From: Citrobacter europaeus
Lineage (GTDB): Bacteria > Pseudomonadota > Gammaproteobacteria > Enterobacterales > Enterobacteriaceae
DNA: 64,000 nt
Assembly: GCA_020099315.1 (NCBI GenBank)
Contig: CP083650.1
Coordinates: 3,100,001-3,164,000, forward strand
Direction of reading: 5' to 3'
Under the pieces are notes generated by a model that was not told where the DNA came from, searched no databases, and saw only the letters and a list, made by a program, of their open reading frames with translations. The position numbers and the translations under genes are program-made. Shown piece after piece: positions 28,144-37,391 of this stretch (positions are counted from its first letter, which is position 1; each line of letters starts with the position of its first letter).

Positions 28144-28515
28144 ATAGCCTCCGGAAATGCTAACTTTTTCCTTCAAGTTATCAGGAGTATAACGGCAAGC
28201 GGGCGCGCAGGACACCCGATATCATCAGGAGGTTAGTCGCAGAAATTGAATAATATAAGAATATTCTTCTTATGTTTTCCTCGGAATATTATTTCAGAAC
28301 TCAATCATCACCTTTTTCTAATTGAACTATGCTTCATTCATCCAATATTCATAAAGGAATAACAACATATTGCCTTAAATCAAATTTTTTCATCAATTTA
28401 ACTGGCGAAGGGATGATTTTTTTATCTAAAATACCCGCTCTTTCATCATCGTCCCTTTTTAGCGATGAATTACCGGGCAAGGAACACGAACCCGGAACTT
28501 TTAATTGAGGTGGTT
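28144..28515. promoter_or_regulatory. ybjD-aqpZ divergent intergenic region
   Basis: This 372-base AT-rich stretch has no credible gene. It contains a perfect 12-base palindrome AAGAATATTCTT at 28257-28268 and several AT-rich promoter-like tracts, plus CCGGGC/ACCCGG pairing in the aqpZ leader around 28472-28494. The aqpZ ribosome-binding site (GAGGTGG) ends just before the ATG. No regulator site can be named. Confidence 0.35.
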
Positions 28516-29211
28516 ATGTTCAGGAAATTAGCAGCCGAATTCTTCGGTACGTTTTGGCTCGTCTTTGGCGGGTGCGGTAGCGCAATACTGGCCGCAGCAT
28601 TCCCGGAGTTGGGTATTGGATTTGCCGGTGTGGCCCTGGCGTTTGGTCTGACCGTACTGACCATGGCATTCGCCGTAGGTCATATTTCCGGTGGGCACTT
28701 TAACCCAGCGGTAACCTTCGGTTTATGGGCTGGCGGTCGCTTCCCGGCAAAAGACGTTATTGGTTATGTTATTGCTCAGGTTGTGGGCGGTATTGTTGCA
28801 GCAGCGGCGCTGTATCTTATTGCCAGCGGTAAAGCAGGTTTTGATGCCTCCGCCAGCGGTTTTGCCTCGAACGGCTTTGGTGAACATTCACCAGGCGGCT
28901 ATTCCATGCTTTCTGCCGTAGTAATTGAAATTATTCTGACCGCTGGTTTCTTATTAGTGATCCACGGCGCAACTGATAAACATGCTCCGGCAGGTTTTGC
29001 CCCCATTGCGATTGGTCTGGCGTTAACCCTGATCCACTTGATCAGTATTCCGGTTACCAACACGTCGGTAAACCCGGCGCGTAGTACCGCAGTAGCCATC
29101 TTCCAGGGTGGCTGGGCGTTACAACAATTGTGGTTCTTCTGGGTTATGCCGATTATCGGTGGGGTTCTCGGCGGTCTTATTTACCGCACCCTGCTCGAAA
29201 AACGCGATTAA
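28516..29211 (+). CDS. aqpZ: Aquaporin Z
   Basis: Inner-membrane water channel of the major intrinsic protein family. The product is 231 residues, the E. coli length, from ATG 28516 behind GAGGTGG; a 17-codon upstream extension is not conserved. Six membrane helices and both half-helices are visible, with NPA boxes in HFNPAVTFG and VNPARSTAV. Narrow-filter residues typical of a water-specific channel (Phe near 43, His near 174, Arg right after the second NPA) are kept. Confidence 0.97.
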   Translation: MFRKLAAEFFGTFWLVFGGCGSAILAAAFPELGIGFAGVALAFGLTVLTMAFAVGHISGGHFNPAVTFGLWAGGRFPAKDVIGYVIAQVVGGIVAAAALYLIASGKAGFDASASGFASNGFGEHSPGGYSMLSAVVIEIILTAGFLLVIHGATDKHAPAGFAPIAIGLALTLIHLISIPVTNTSVNPARSTAVAIFQGGWALQQLWFFWVMPIIGGVLGGLIYRTLLEKRD

Positions 29212-29218
29212 TCGCTAA

Positions 29219-29252
29219 CAAAAAGGCCTGGCGAAAGTCAGGTCTTTTTTTT
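29219..29252 (+). terminator. Terminator after aqpZ
   Basis: An AGGCCTG/CAGGTCT hairpin is followed by eight T residues shortly after the aqpZ stop. It separates aqpZ from lysO. Confidence 0.75.
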
Positions 29253-29354
29253 CCTCTCTATATTTCCTTTTATTTGCAACTTTACTCCCCTCTTTGCATT
29301 GAGTAGTGTGTGCTGGCGCATTTCGTCTTACATCTCAGCAAGGATCGGGTTTTC

Positions 29355-30254
29355 ATGTTTTCAGGGCTGTTAATCATTCTGGTTCCCCTTATTGTGGGCT
29401 ACCTTATTCCGCTTCGGCACAGGGCTGCATTAAAAATAATCAATCGCCTGTTGAGCTGGATCGTCTACCTTATTCTCTTTTTTATGGGTATCAGTCTGGC
29501 GTTTCTGGATAATCTCGCCAGTAACCTGCTGGCCATTCTTCATTATTCTGCAGTCAGCGTGACGGTCATTTTGCTGTGTAATATCGCGGCGCTGTTCTGG
29601 CTGGAGCGTACGCTGCCCTGGCGACATAATCACAAGCAAGAAAAGCTCCCCTCACGAATAGCAATGGCGCTTGAGTCACTTCAGCTTTGCGGCGTCGTCG
29701 TCATCGGTTTTCTGCTCGGCCTCACCGGTCTTCCCATTCTGCAGCACGCCACCGAAGCCAGCGAATATACGTTAATCTTTTTACTGTTCCTGGTGGGGAT
29801 CCAACTGCGCAACAGCGGTATGACCTTAAAGCAAATTGTGCTGAATCGCCGGGGGATGATTGTGGCGGTGGTGGTGGTCGCCAGTTCGATGCTGGCGGGG
29901 GTTATCAATGCGTTGATTCTCGGCCTGCCGCTGAAAACCGCGCTGGCGATGGCGTCAGGTTTTGGCTGGTATTCCCTGTCAGGTATTTTGTTGACCGAAT
30001 CGTTCGGCCCGGTAATTGGGAGTGCCGCCTTCTTCAACGACCTGGCGCGCGAGCTGATCGCCATTATGTTGATTCCAGGACTGGTTGGCCGTAGCCGCTC
30101 TACCGCGTTGGGGCTATGTGGCGCGACATCAATGGATTTTACCCTGCCCGTACTACAACGCAGCGGCGGCCTGGAAATGGTCCCGGCAGCCATCGTTCAC
30201 GGTTTTATTCTGAGTCTGTTGGTGCCTCTGCTGATGGCGTTTTTCTCCGCCTGA
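29355..30254 (+). CDS. lysO: L-lysine exporter LysO (YbjE)
   Basis: Inner-membrane exporter of lysine and of the toxic analogue thialysine; in E. coli it is ArgR-regulated. The product is 299 residues, the E. coli length, from ATG 29355 with AAGGA at 29340-29344. The frame stays open back to 29310 without conservation. About eight hydrophobic helices are visible, and family-typical segments include FGWYSLSGILLTESFGP and CGATSMDFTLPVLQR. Confidence 0.93.
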   Translation: MFSGLLIILVPLIVGYLIPLRHRAALKIINRLLSWIVYLILFFMGISLAFLDNLASNLLAILHYSAVSVTVILLCNIAALFWLERTLPWRHNHKQEKLPSRIAMALESLQLCGVVVIGFLLGLTGLPILQHATEASEYTLIFLLFLVGIQLRNSGMTLKQIVLNRRGMIVAVVVVASSMLAGVINALILGLPLKTALAMASGFGWYSLSGILLTESFGPVIGSAAFFNDLARELIAIMLIPGLVGRSRSTALGLCGATSMDFTLPVLQRSGGLEMVPAAIVHGFILSLLVPLLMAFFSA

Positions 30255-30299
30255 AACCCGAACAAATACCTCCCTGGCGGTAGTCAGCTACCGCCAAAA

Positions 30300-30313
30300 T
30301 TGCGCTAAATCAA
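30300..30313 (+). promoter_or_regulatory. Candidate FNR site of hcp-hcr
   Basis: TTGCGCTAAATCAA keeps the full right half (ATCAA) and three bases of the left half of TTGAT-N4-ATCAA. It lies about 105 bases before hcp, consistent with the upstream FNR activation site known for anaerobic hcp expression in E. coli. Confidence 0.5.
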
Positions 30314-30372
30314 TCTCCCTGCAAGTTGTAGCAGAAATCCCTTTTATCCCTTCGCGCACAGGCATAACCTTA

Positions 30373-30395
30373 AACATGTATATTAAATATAACTT
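30373..30395 (+). promoter_or_regulatory. NsrR-type operator of hcp-hcr
   Basis: A 23-base, near-palindromic AT-rich element whose arms are AACATGTATAT and ATATAACTT around TAA, 15 bases before the hcp start. It agrees with the E. coli hcp NsrR site as I recall it. NsrR is the nitric-oxide-sensing repressor, so transcription should rise under nitrosative stress. Confidence 0.65.
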
Positions 30396-30410
30396 TAAAA
30401 AGGTGTGACC

Positions 30411-32063
30411 ATGTTTTGTGTGCAATGTGAACAAACCATCCGTACTCCGGCAGGAAACGGCTGCTCTTACGCGCAGGGTATGTGCGGTAAAACGGCTGAA
30501 ACCTCCGATTTGCAGGATCTGCTGATTGCTTCCCTACAAGGTCTGTCTGCATGGGCTGTTAAAGCACGTGAATACGGCATCATCGACCATGAGGTTGATA
30601 ACTTTGCGCCGCGTGCGTTCTTCTCCACGCTGACCAACGTAAACTTCGATTCCCCACGTATTGTTGGCTATGCCCGTGAAGCTATCGCCATGCGCGACGC
30701 CCTGAAAGCGCAATGCCTGAACATCGACGCGAATGCCGCGGTCGTCAACCCGATGGCCGATCTGCAACTGGTCAGCGACGATCTGGGCGACCTGCAACGT
30801 CAGGCCGCTGAATTTACCCCGAATAAAGACAAAGCAGCCATCGGCGAGAATATTCTCGGCCTGCGTCTGCTGTGCCTGTACGGCCTGAAAGGTGCGGCAG
30901 CTTACATGGAGCACGCGCACGTTCTTGGTCAGTACGACAACGACATCTATGCTCAGTACCACAAAATCATGGCGTGGCTGGGTACCTGGCCTTCTGATAT
31001 GAACGCTCTGCTGGAGTGCTCAATGGAAATCGGCCAGATGAACTTCAAAGTGATGAGCATTCTGGACGCCGGTGAAACCACCAAATACGGTCACCCGACT
31101 CCGACTCAGGTCAACGTCAAAGCCACCGAAGGTAAGTGCATTCTGATCTCCGGTCACGACCTGAAAGATCTGTACAACCTGCTGGAGCAAACCGAAGGTA
31201 CCGGCGTTAATGTCTATACCCACGGTGAAATGCTGCCGGCACACGGTTACCCGGAACTGCGTAAATTCAAACACCTGATCGGTAACTACGGCAGCGGCTG
31301 GCAGAATCAGCAGGTTGAATTCGCCCGCTTCCCTGGTCCAATCGTGATGACCTCTAACTGCATCATCGACCCAACCGTTGGCGCGTACGACGACCGTATC
31401 TGGACCCGTAGCATCGTCGGCTGGCCGGGCGTGAGCCATCTCGAAGGCGACAACTTCGGTCCGGTAATTGCTCAGGCACAGCAAATGGCGGGCTTCCCGT
31501 ATAGCGAAATTCCGCACCTGATAACCGTAGGTTTTGGTCGTCAAACCCTGCTGGGCGCCGCGGATACCCTGATCGACCTGGTCAGCCGTGAAAAACTGCG
31601 TCACATCTTCCTGGTGGGCGGTTGTGACGGCGCACGTGGCGAACGTAACTACTTCACCGATTTCGCGACCAGCGTACCGGACGACTGCCTGATCCTGACC
31701 CTGGCGTGCGGTAAATACCGTTTCAACAAACTGGAGTTCGGCGATATCGAAGGTCTGCCGCGTCTGGTGGATGCCGGTCAGTGTAACGATGCATACTCGG
31801 CCATCATCCTGGCGGTAACCCTGGCTGAGAAACTGGGCTGTGGCGTGAACGATCTGCCATTGTCTCTGGTGCTCTCCTGGTTCGAACAGAAAGCGATTGT
31901 TATCCTGCTGACCCTGCTGTCTCTGGGCGTGAAAAATATCGTTACTGGCCCGACCGCGCCAGGCTTCTTCACACCGGACCTGCTGGCCGTGCTCAACGAG
32001 AAGTTCGGTCTGCGTTCCGTGACCACCGTTGAAGAAGACATGAAGCAATTGCTGAGCGCGTAA
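30411..32063 (+). CDS. hcp: Hydroxylamine reductase / protein S-nitrosylase, hybrid cluster protein
   Basis: Cytosolic iron-sulfur enzyme with a hybrid Fe-S-O cluster. It reduces nitric oxide at low levels and S-nitrosylates partner proteins under anaerobic nitrate growth. The product is 550 residues, the E. coli length, from ATG 30411 behind AAAAAGGTG. N-terminal cysteines C3, C6, C18 and C25 have the CX2CX11CX6C spacing of the enterobacterial (2Fe-2S) class. Hybrid-cluster ligands are visible in NCIIDP, VGGCDGARGERN and LACGKYRFN. It is followed ten bases later by its reductase hcr. Confidence 0.97.
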   Translation: MFCVQCEQTIRTPAGNGCSYAQGMCGKTAETSDLQDLLIASLQGLSAWAVKAREYGIIDHEVDNFAPRAFFSTLTNVNFDSPRIVGYAREAIAMRDALKAQCLNIDANAAVVNPMADLQLVSDDLGDLQRQAAEFTPNKDKAAIGENILGLRLLCLYGLKGAAAYMEHAHVLGQYDNDIYAQYHKIMAWLGTWPSDMNALLECSMEIGQMNFKVMSILDAGETTKYGHPTPTQVNVKATEGKCILISGHDLKDLYNLLEQTEGTGVNVYTHGEMLPAHGYPELRKFKHLIGNYGSGWQNQQVEFARFPGPIVMTSNCIIDPTVGAYDDRIWTRSIVGWPGVSHLEGDNFGPVIAQAQQMAGFPYSEIPHLITVGFGRQTLLGAADTLIDLVSREKLRHIFLVGGCDGARGERNYFTDFATSVPDDCLILTLACGKYRFNKLEFGDIEGLPRLVDAGQCNDAYSAIILAVTLAEKLGCGVNDLPLSLVLSWFEQKAIVILLTLLSLGVKNIVTGPTAPGFFTPDLLAVLNEKFGLRSVTTVEEDMKQLLSA

Positions 32064-32073
32064 GGAGTAAAGA

Positions 32074-33042
32074 ATGACAATGCCAACTCATCAGTGCCCA
32101 TGGCGGATGCAGGTTCATCACATCCATCAGGAAACGCCGGATGTATGGACAATTTCGTTGCTGTGCCACGACTATTATCCATACCGCGCCGGGCAGTATG
32201 CACTGGTCAGCGTACGTAATTCAGCGGACACACTGCGTGCTTACACCATCTCTTCAACGCCGGGCGTTAGCGAATACATCACGCTGACCATCCGCCGAAT
32301 TGACGATGGCGCAGGCTCACAGTGGCTGACCCGCGACGTGAAGCGCGGCGACTATATCTGGCTGTCTGATGCAATGGGTGAATTCACCTGTGAAGATAAA
32401 GCGGAAGACAAGTTCCTGATGCTGGCCGCCGGCTGCGGCGTTACGCCAATCATGTCAATGCGCCGCTGGTTGGCAAAATACCGCCCACAGGCTGATGTGC
32501 AGGTGATCTTCAACGTACGTTCTCCGCAAGATGTTATTTTTGCCGACGAATGGCGCGAGTATCCGGTGACATTAGTTGCTGAAAACAATGCCACTGAAGG
32601 TTTTGTTTCCGGCCGACTGACTACCGAACTGCTGCAAAGCGTTCCGGACCTCGCCTCACGCACCGTGATGACCTGTGGCCCGGCGCCGTACATGGATCTG
32701 GTCGAGAAAGAAGTCAAAGCGCTGGGCGTGACGCGCTTCTTTAAAGAGCAGTTCTTTACCCCGGTGGCTGAAGCCGCCACCAGCGGTCTGAAGTTCACTA
32801 AACTGCAGCCGGCGAAAGAGTTTTATGCGCCGGTGGGCAGTACGCTGCTGGAAGCGCTGGAAAGCAATAAAGTACCGGTTGTTGCCGCTTGCCGTGCAGG
32901 CGTTTGCGGCTGCTGTAAAACTAAAGTGGTTGACGGTAACTACACGGTAAGCAGCACCATGACGCTGACCGACGCAGAAATCGCTGAAGGTTATGTACTG
33001 GCGTGCTCCTGCCATCCGCAGAGTGACTTAGTGCTGGCGTAA
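32074..33042 (+). CDS. hcr: NADH oxidoreductase Hcr
   Basis: Electron donor for Hcp. The product is 322 residues, the E. coli length. Domains in order are an FAD-binding barrel (RAYTISSTP), an NAD-binding domain (MLAAGCGVTPIMSM) and a C-terminal plant-type 2Fe-2S ferredoxin domain with Cys in CRAGVCGCCKTKV and a final LACSCHP. It starts ten bases after hcp and is probably co-transcribed under NsrR/FNR control. Confidence 0.96.
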   Translation: MTMPTHQCPWRMQVHHIHQETPDVWTISLLCHDYYPYRAGQYALVSVRNSADTLRAYTISSTPGVSEYITLTIRRIDDGAGSQWLTRDVKRGDYIWLSDAMGEFTCEDKAEDKFLMLAAGCGVTPIMSMRRWLAKYRPQADVQVIFNVRSPQDVIFADEWREYPVTLVAENNATEGFVSGRLTTELLQSVPDLASRTVMTCGPAPYMDLVEKEVKALGVTRFFKEQFFTPVAEAATSGLKFTKLQPAKEFYAPVGSTLLEALESNKVPVVAACRAGVCGCCKTKVVDGNYTVSSTMTLTDAEIAEGYVLACSCHPQSDLVLA

Positions 33043-33065
33043 TCGCCTGATATCAGATGTACAAA

Positions 33066-33098
33066 AGGCTACCTGGCTATACCGGGTGGCCTTTTTTT
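33066..33098 (+). terminator. Terminator after hcr
   Basis: An 11-base-pair hairpin (AGGCTACCTGG with CCGGGTGGCCT, two G-T pairs) is followed by seven T residues. It ends the hcp-hcr unit. Confidence 0.85.
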
Positions 33099-33243
33099 AT
33101 CCTGTCAGGCGCTGCAAAATTCTGATTTTTCCATCCCCAAGGGCAAAATAGCACCTTCCTCCCGCCAATTATCGACCACACTTACCCTGCACAACGTAAG
33201 CAATATCCCCGACTACCACGTCGAACTTTCTACAAGGATCCCC

Positions 33244-34860
33244 ATGAAAAAAGTGGCCATTGTCGGCGTCGGTCCCACCGGTATTTATACGTTTTATGCC
33301 CTGGTTGAGCGTGGTGAACCGCTGGAGATACAGCTTTATGAGCAAGCTGAGGAAGCGGGCGTCGGCATGCCTTATAACAGCGACAACAACGCAGAACACA
33401 TGTTGGCAAATATAGCCAGCATCGAGATCCCACCGATTTATATCAGCTATCTGACGTGGCTACAAAATCAAAGCGATGACTACCTGGCGCAGTTTCGAAT
33501 TGAACGCACCTCTTTGCATGAGCGGCAATTTTTGCCCCGCGTGATCCTCGGCGACTATTATCGCGATCGTTTTTTAGCCATCGTCGATAACGCACAAAGA
33601 GCCGGTTTTACAATTCGCATATATGAATCAAGCCAGGTCACCGACCTGCAAGCAACGTCGAATGGGGTCTCCCTGTGGATCAACCGCGCGTCCGAACCCG
33701 TTGAGGTGGATTTCGCCGCTATCGCTACCGGTCATCTGTGGCCCGAAACGGATGCTCAGGCACGCAAGTTTTTCCCCAGTCCGTGGACCGGTCTGATGGA
33801 CGCCGAGATTAGCGCTTGTAGGGTGGGGATTCTGGGCACATCGCTAAGCGCTATCGACGCAGCGATGGCCGTGGTCTGTCAGCATGGCACCTTTACGACC
33901 AATACCGACCATTCACTGCGGTTCACACGTAAACCTGACAGCCAAAATCTGAAACTGACCCTGATGTCGCGCAGCGGAGTGCTGCCTGAAGCTGATTTTT
34001 ACTGTCCTCTTCCCTATGAACCGCTGAATATCGCGACGCCAGAAGCGATTGAAGACGCCATTGCCCGGGGCCAAAACGGATTGCTGGACCGCATCTTCCG
34101 CCTTATTGCTCGACAACTGCAAGATGCGGCGCCAGGGTGGTGCCAACAGATAACACTTGCGACGCTTAACGCCGACACATTCCCCGAAGTCTATTTTGCC
34201 GACAGGATCAGGCATGACCCTTTTGACTGGGCGAGACGTAATCTGGTGGAGGTTGAACGCAACAAGCAGGAACAACATACCGTCGCCTGGCGATATACCT
34301 TGCTGCGCCTGCACGAGGTTATCGAAGAGATAGTCCCTCATCTTGATGACTGCGACGAAAAACGTTTCAGGCGCGGACTGGCGCGCGTATTTATTGATAA
34401 CTATGCGGCTATCCCGTCTGAGTCTGTCCGCCGACTGCTGGCGCTGCACGACGCCGGGCTGATAGAGATCCTCGCGCTCGGCTCAGATTATGAGCGTATG
34501 AATGAACAGGGAATGACGGTGATTTACCACCAGGGCCAGCGCCACGAATTTGATGTGTTTATTGACGCCCGAGGACAACGGGCATTGCAGAGCAAAGATA
34601 TCCCGTTCCCAACGCTACGCGATCAACTGCTGGCTTGTGGCGATGAGATCCCGGAGATTGGCGAGGATTACACACTGCAAGCGCCGGAGTATGCCCGCAA
34701 TCGCATCGCTTTTGGCGGGCTGCCGTGGTTGATGCACGATCGTCCGTTCATTCAGGGACTGGTGGTCAGCGCTGAAATAGGCGCCGCGATGGCCAAAGCA
34801 TTGACGCAGCGAGCGCTGAGACGTCGGCACAAACTCTGGAACAGAGACGACATAGATTAG
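33244..34860 (+). CDS. FAD/NAD(P)-binding protein of unknown substrate
   Basis: A 538-residue flavoprotein of the FAD-NAD(P)-binding domain family (Pfam NAD_binding_9 type). The Rossmann glycine motif is at the very N-terminus (KKVAIVGVGPTGIYTFYAL), and a second nucleotide-binding-like segment is CRVGILGTSLSAIDAAMAV near residue 195. ATG 33244 follows ACAAGGATCCCC. There is no signal peptide and no membrane segment. In E. coli K-12, hcr is followed directly by poxB, so this gene and the next are an accessory insertion there. The substrate is unknown; proximity to the Hcp/Hcr redox pair may be chance, because a terminator lies between. A GAGGCGG/CCGCCTC hairpin follows the stop (34877-34907). 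Confidence 0.75.
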   Translation: MKKVAIVGVGPTGIYTFYALVERGEPLEIQLYEQAEEAGVGMPYNSDNNAEHMLANIASIEIPPIYISYLTWLQNQSDDYLAQFRIERTSLHERQFLPRVILGDYYRDRFLAIVDNAQRAGFTIRIYESSQVTDLQATSNGVSLWINRASEPVEVDFAAIATGHLWPETDAQARKFFPSPWTGLMDAEISACRVGILGTSLSAIDAAMAVVCQHGTFTTNTDHSLRFTRKPDSQNLKLTLMSRSGVLPEADFYCPLPYEPLNIATPEAIEDAIARGQNGLLDRIFRLIARQLQDAAPGWCQQITLATLNADTFPEVYFADRIRHDPFDWARRNLVEVERNKQEQHTVAWRYTLLRLHEVIEEIVPHLDDCDEKRFRRGLARVFIDNYAAIPSESVRRLLALHDAGLIEILALGSDYERMNEQGMTVIYHQGQRHEFDVFIDARGQRALQSKDIPFPTLRDQLLACGDEIPEIGEDYTLQAPEYARNRIAFGGLPWLMHDRPFIQGLVVSAEIGAAMAKALTQRALRRRHKLWNRDDID

Positions 34861-34930
34861 CTACACAATGAACGACGAGGCGGAGCAAGGCTACGCGTTC
34901 CCGCCTCTGTATTGATTCTCGGATGGCAAA

Positions 34931-35365
34931 CTATCGCCAGGCTGAATTTCCGGCAAGGGAGAATCGCCCCGCCCCCAAAAACGCCACGGCCAGCGCGCCG
35001 ATGAAGAAATACACCAGACTTTCAATCGCCCATGCACCGGTTTTATCCAGTAACCAGGTTTCGCCCATCCCAACCATCAGCCATGCCACAACCATCGTAA
35101 ACGCCAGCCCCAACGCTGCAGGACGCGTCAGGATCCCAAGGATAATCAGACACGGCGCTACAACTTCTCCCAGCAGGACGCCATACGCAATAAAGCCCGG
35201 GAAACCTTTCGCTATCAGCATGCCGCTGATGCCATCAATACCCGCGAACAGTTTATGCAACCCATGAAAAAGCATCAGCCCACCCACGGCCAGGCGTAAC
35301 AAAAACTTGCCAAAATCTTCATGAGTCAGTACCCGGTTAACGCTATTTAATAGTTTTATAACCAT
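34931..35365 (-). CDS. DoxX family inner-membrane protein
   Basis: A 144-residue protein with four hydrophobic helices and the DoxX-type opening (FGKFLLRLAVGGLMLFHGLHKL). Relatives are small inner-membrane proteins, some tied to redox or thiosulfate metabolism, but most have no known role. It lies leftward between the flavoprotein gene and poxB and has no E. coli K-12 counterpart at this site. Whether it works with the flavoprotein is unknown; the two genes are convergent. Confidence 0.8.
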   Translation of the reverse strand: MVIKLLNSVNRVLTHEDFGKFLLRLAVGGLMLFHGLHKLFAGIDGISGMLIAKGFPGFIAYGVLLGEVVAPCLIILGILTRPAALGLAFTMVVAWLMVGMGETWLLDKTGAWAIESLVYFFIGALAVAFLGAGRFSLAGNSAWR

Positions 35366-35517
35366 CTGAATTTATTCCTTGTTTCGCCATGTCCAATAAC
35401 AAACTACGCTTAGTACAGGTCAAATGAAACCTGCCGGAAATAAGGGGGAATGAGAAGCATAACTATTATCTTCATCTAAACTTGTAACCGGTATCACATT
35501 AAAGGAGAAGGAAAACC

Positions 35518-37236
35518 ATGAAACAAACGGTTGCCGCTTTTATTGCTAAAACACTCGAACAAGCTGGCGTAAAACGCATTTGGGGTGTAACGGGTGACTC
35601 ACTCAATGGCCTAAGTGATAGTCTGAATCGTATGGGAACGATTGACTGGATGCCAACCCGTCATGAAGAGGTTGCTGCCTTCGCCGCAGGTGCTGAAGCG
35701 CAGTTAACGGGTGAATTGGCCGTCTGTGCAGGGTCGTGTGGGCCAGGCAACCTGCACCTGATTAATGGCCTGTTTGATTGCCACCGCAACCACGTTCCGG
35801 TGCTGGCCATTGCCGCACATATTCCATCCAGCGAGATAGGCAGCGGTTATTTCCAGGAGACCCACCCGCAAGAGTTATTCCGCGAATGTAGCCATTATTG
35901 CGAGCTGGTTTCCAGCCCTGAACAGATCCCACAGGTGCTGGCAATTGCCATGCGTAAAGCGGTGCTCAACCGCGGTGTCTCTGTAGTGGTATTACCTGGC
36001 GATGTCGCGCTGAAGCCGGCCCCTGAGAGCGCCACCACGCACTGGTACCATGCGCCGCTGCCGGTGGTCACTCCGGAAGAGGAAGAGCTCAGAAAACTGG
36101 CGCAACTGCTGCGCTACTCCAGCAATATCGCTCTGATGTGCGGCAGCGGCTGCGCCGGTGCGCATAAAGAGCTGGTCGAGTTTGCGGCTAAAATCAAAGC
36201 GCCGATTGTGCACGCCCTGCGGGGTAAAGAGCATGTTGAATACGATAATCCGTACGACGTGGGCATGACCGGGCTAATTGGCTTTTCATCCGGCTTCCAT
36301 ACCATGATGAATGCCGACACGCTGATCCTGCTCGGCACCCAGTTCCCCTATCGCCCGTTCTATCCAACCGACGCCAAAATTATTCAGATTGATATCAATC
36401 CGGCGAGCATCGGCGCGCACAGTAAAGTTGATATGGCGCTGGTGGGCGATATTAAATCCACCCTCCGCGCCCTGCTACCGCTGGTGGAAGAAAAAACAGA
36501 GCGGAAGTTTTTGGACAAAGCGCTGGAGCACTACCGTGAAGCGCGCAAAGGGCTGGATGATTTAGCTAAACCCAGCGATAAAGCCATTCACCCGCAGTAT
36601 CTGGCACAGCAAATTAGCCACTTTGCCGCAGACGACGCCATCTTCACTTGCGACGTTGGCACGCCAACGGTGTGGGCGGCACGCTATCTGAAAATGAACG
36701 GCAAACGTCGCCTGCTCGGTTCGTTTAATCATGGATCGATGGCCAATGCCATGCCGCAGGCACTCGGCGCCCAAGCGACCGAACCGGGACGCCAGGTTGT
36801 CGCAATGTGCGGGGACGGCGGATTTAGTATGCTGATGGGCGACTTTCTGTCGGTGGTCCAGATGAAGCTGCCGGTGAAGATTATCGTCTTTAACAACAGC
36901 GTACTGGGATTTGTGGCGATGGAGATGAAGGCTGGCGGTTATCTGACCGACGGCACGGAGCTGCACGATACCAACTTCGCGCGGATTGCCGAAGCCTGCG
37001 GTATTACGGGCATTCGTGTGGAGAAATCCTCAGAGGTTGATGAAGCGCTGCAAAGGGCAATGTCGATTGACGGCCCGGTGCTGGTCGATGTGGTTGTGGC
37101 GAAAGAAGAGTTAGCCATCCCGCCACAGATCAAACTCGAACAAGCGAAAGGTTTTAGCCTGTATATGTTGCGCGCAATCATTAGTGGGCGCGGTGATGAA
37201 GTGATGGAACTGGCGAAAACTAACTGGCTCAGGTAA
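35518..37236 (+). CDS. poxB: Pyruvate dehydrogenase (quinone), PoxB
   Basis: Peripheral membrane flavoenzyme that converts pyruvate and ubiquinone to acetate, CO2 and ubiquinol; RpoS-dependent in E. coli. The product is 572 residues, the E. coli length, behind AAAGGAGAAGG. It shows the thiamine-diphosphate enzyme plan: N-terminal domain with catalytic Glu in RHEEVAAFAAG, central FAD domain, and C-terminal ThDP motif starting GDGGFSMLMGDF and ending FNN. The C-terminal amphipathic segment that binds lipid is present. Confidence 0.97.
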   Translation: MKQTVAAFIAKTLEQAGVKRIWGVTGDSLNGLSDSLNRMGTIDWMPTRHEEVAAFAAGAEAQLTGELAVCAGSCGPGNLHLINGLFDCHRNHVPVLAIAAHIPSSEIGSGYFQETHPQELFRECSHYCELVSSPEQIPQVLAIAMRKAVLNRGVSVVVLPGDVALKPAPESATTHWYHAPLPVVTPEEEELRKLAQLLRYSSNIALMCGSGCAGAHKELVEFAAKIKAPIVHALRGKEHVEYDNPYDVGMTGLIGFSSGFHTMMNADTLILLGTQFPYRPFYPTDAKIIQIDINPASIGAHSKVDMALVGDIKSTLRALLPLVEEKTERKFLDKALEHYREARKGLDDLAKPSDKAIHPQYLAQQISHFAADDAIFTCDVGTPTVWAARYLKMNGKRRLLGSFNHGSMANAMPQALGAQATEPGRQVVAMCGDGGFSMLMGDFLSVVQMKLPVKIIVFNNSVLGFVAMEMKAGGYLTDGTELHDTNFARIAEACGITGIRVEKSSEVDEALQRAMSIDGPVLVDVVVAKEELAIPPQIKLEQAKGFSLYMLRAIISGRGDEVMELAKTNWLR

Positions 37237-37296
37237 AACATCCTTATTAAATCACACACAAAATCATTCATGATGCATCAAGGCGGCTAGCCCGAA

Positions 37297-37334
37297 AACC
37301 CCCAGGAGCATAGGTAAACTATGTGACTGGGGTT
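37297..37334 (+). repeat. Long imperfect hairpin between poxB and ltaE
   Basis: AACCCCCAG (37297-37305) pairs with CTGGGGTT (37327-37334), and inside it CATAG pairs with CTATG around GTAAA. No T run follows, so a plain intrinsic terminator is unlikely. It may be a processed 3' structure or a dispersed element; its origin is unknown. The rest of 37237-37391 shows nothing beyond the ltaE ribosome-binding site. Confidence 0.6.
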
Positions 37335-37391
37335 TAAGGGTGCGGCCAACGTAGAGGCAGCTTGAAGGATGAAGTGTAATAAGGAGACACC

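Noticed and set aside
31020..32048. Minus-strand open frame of 342 codons across hcp
   Set aside because: Long antisense frame produced by the codon bias of hcp; low-complexity Gln/Val-rich product and no start context.
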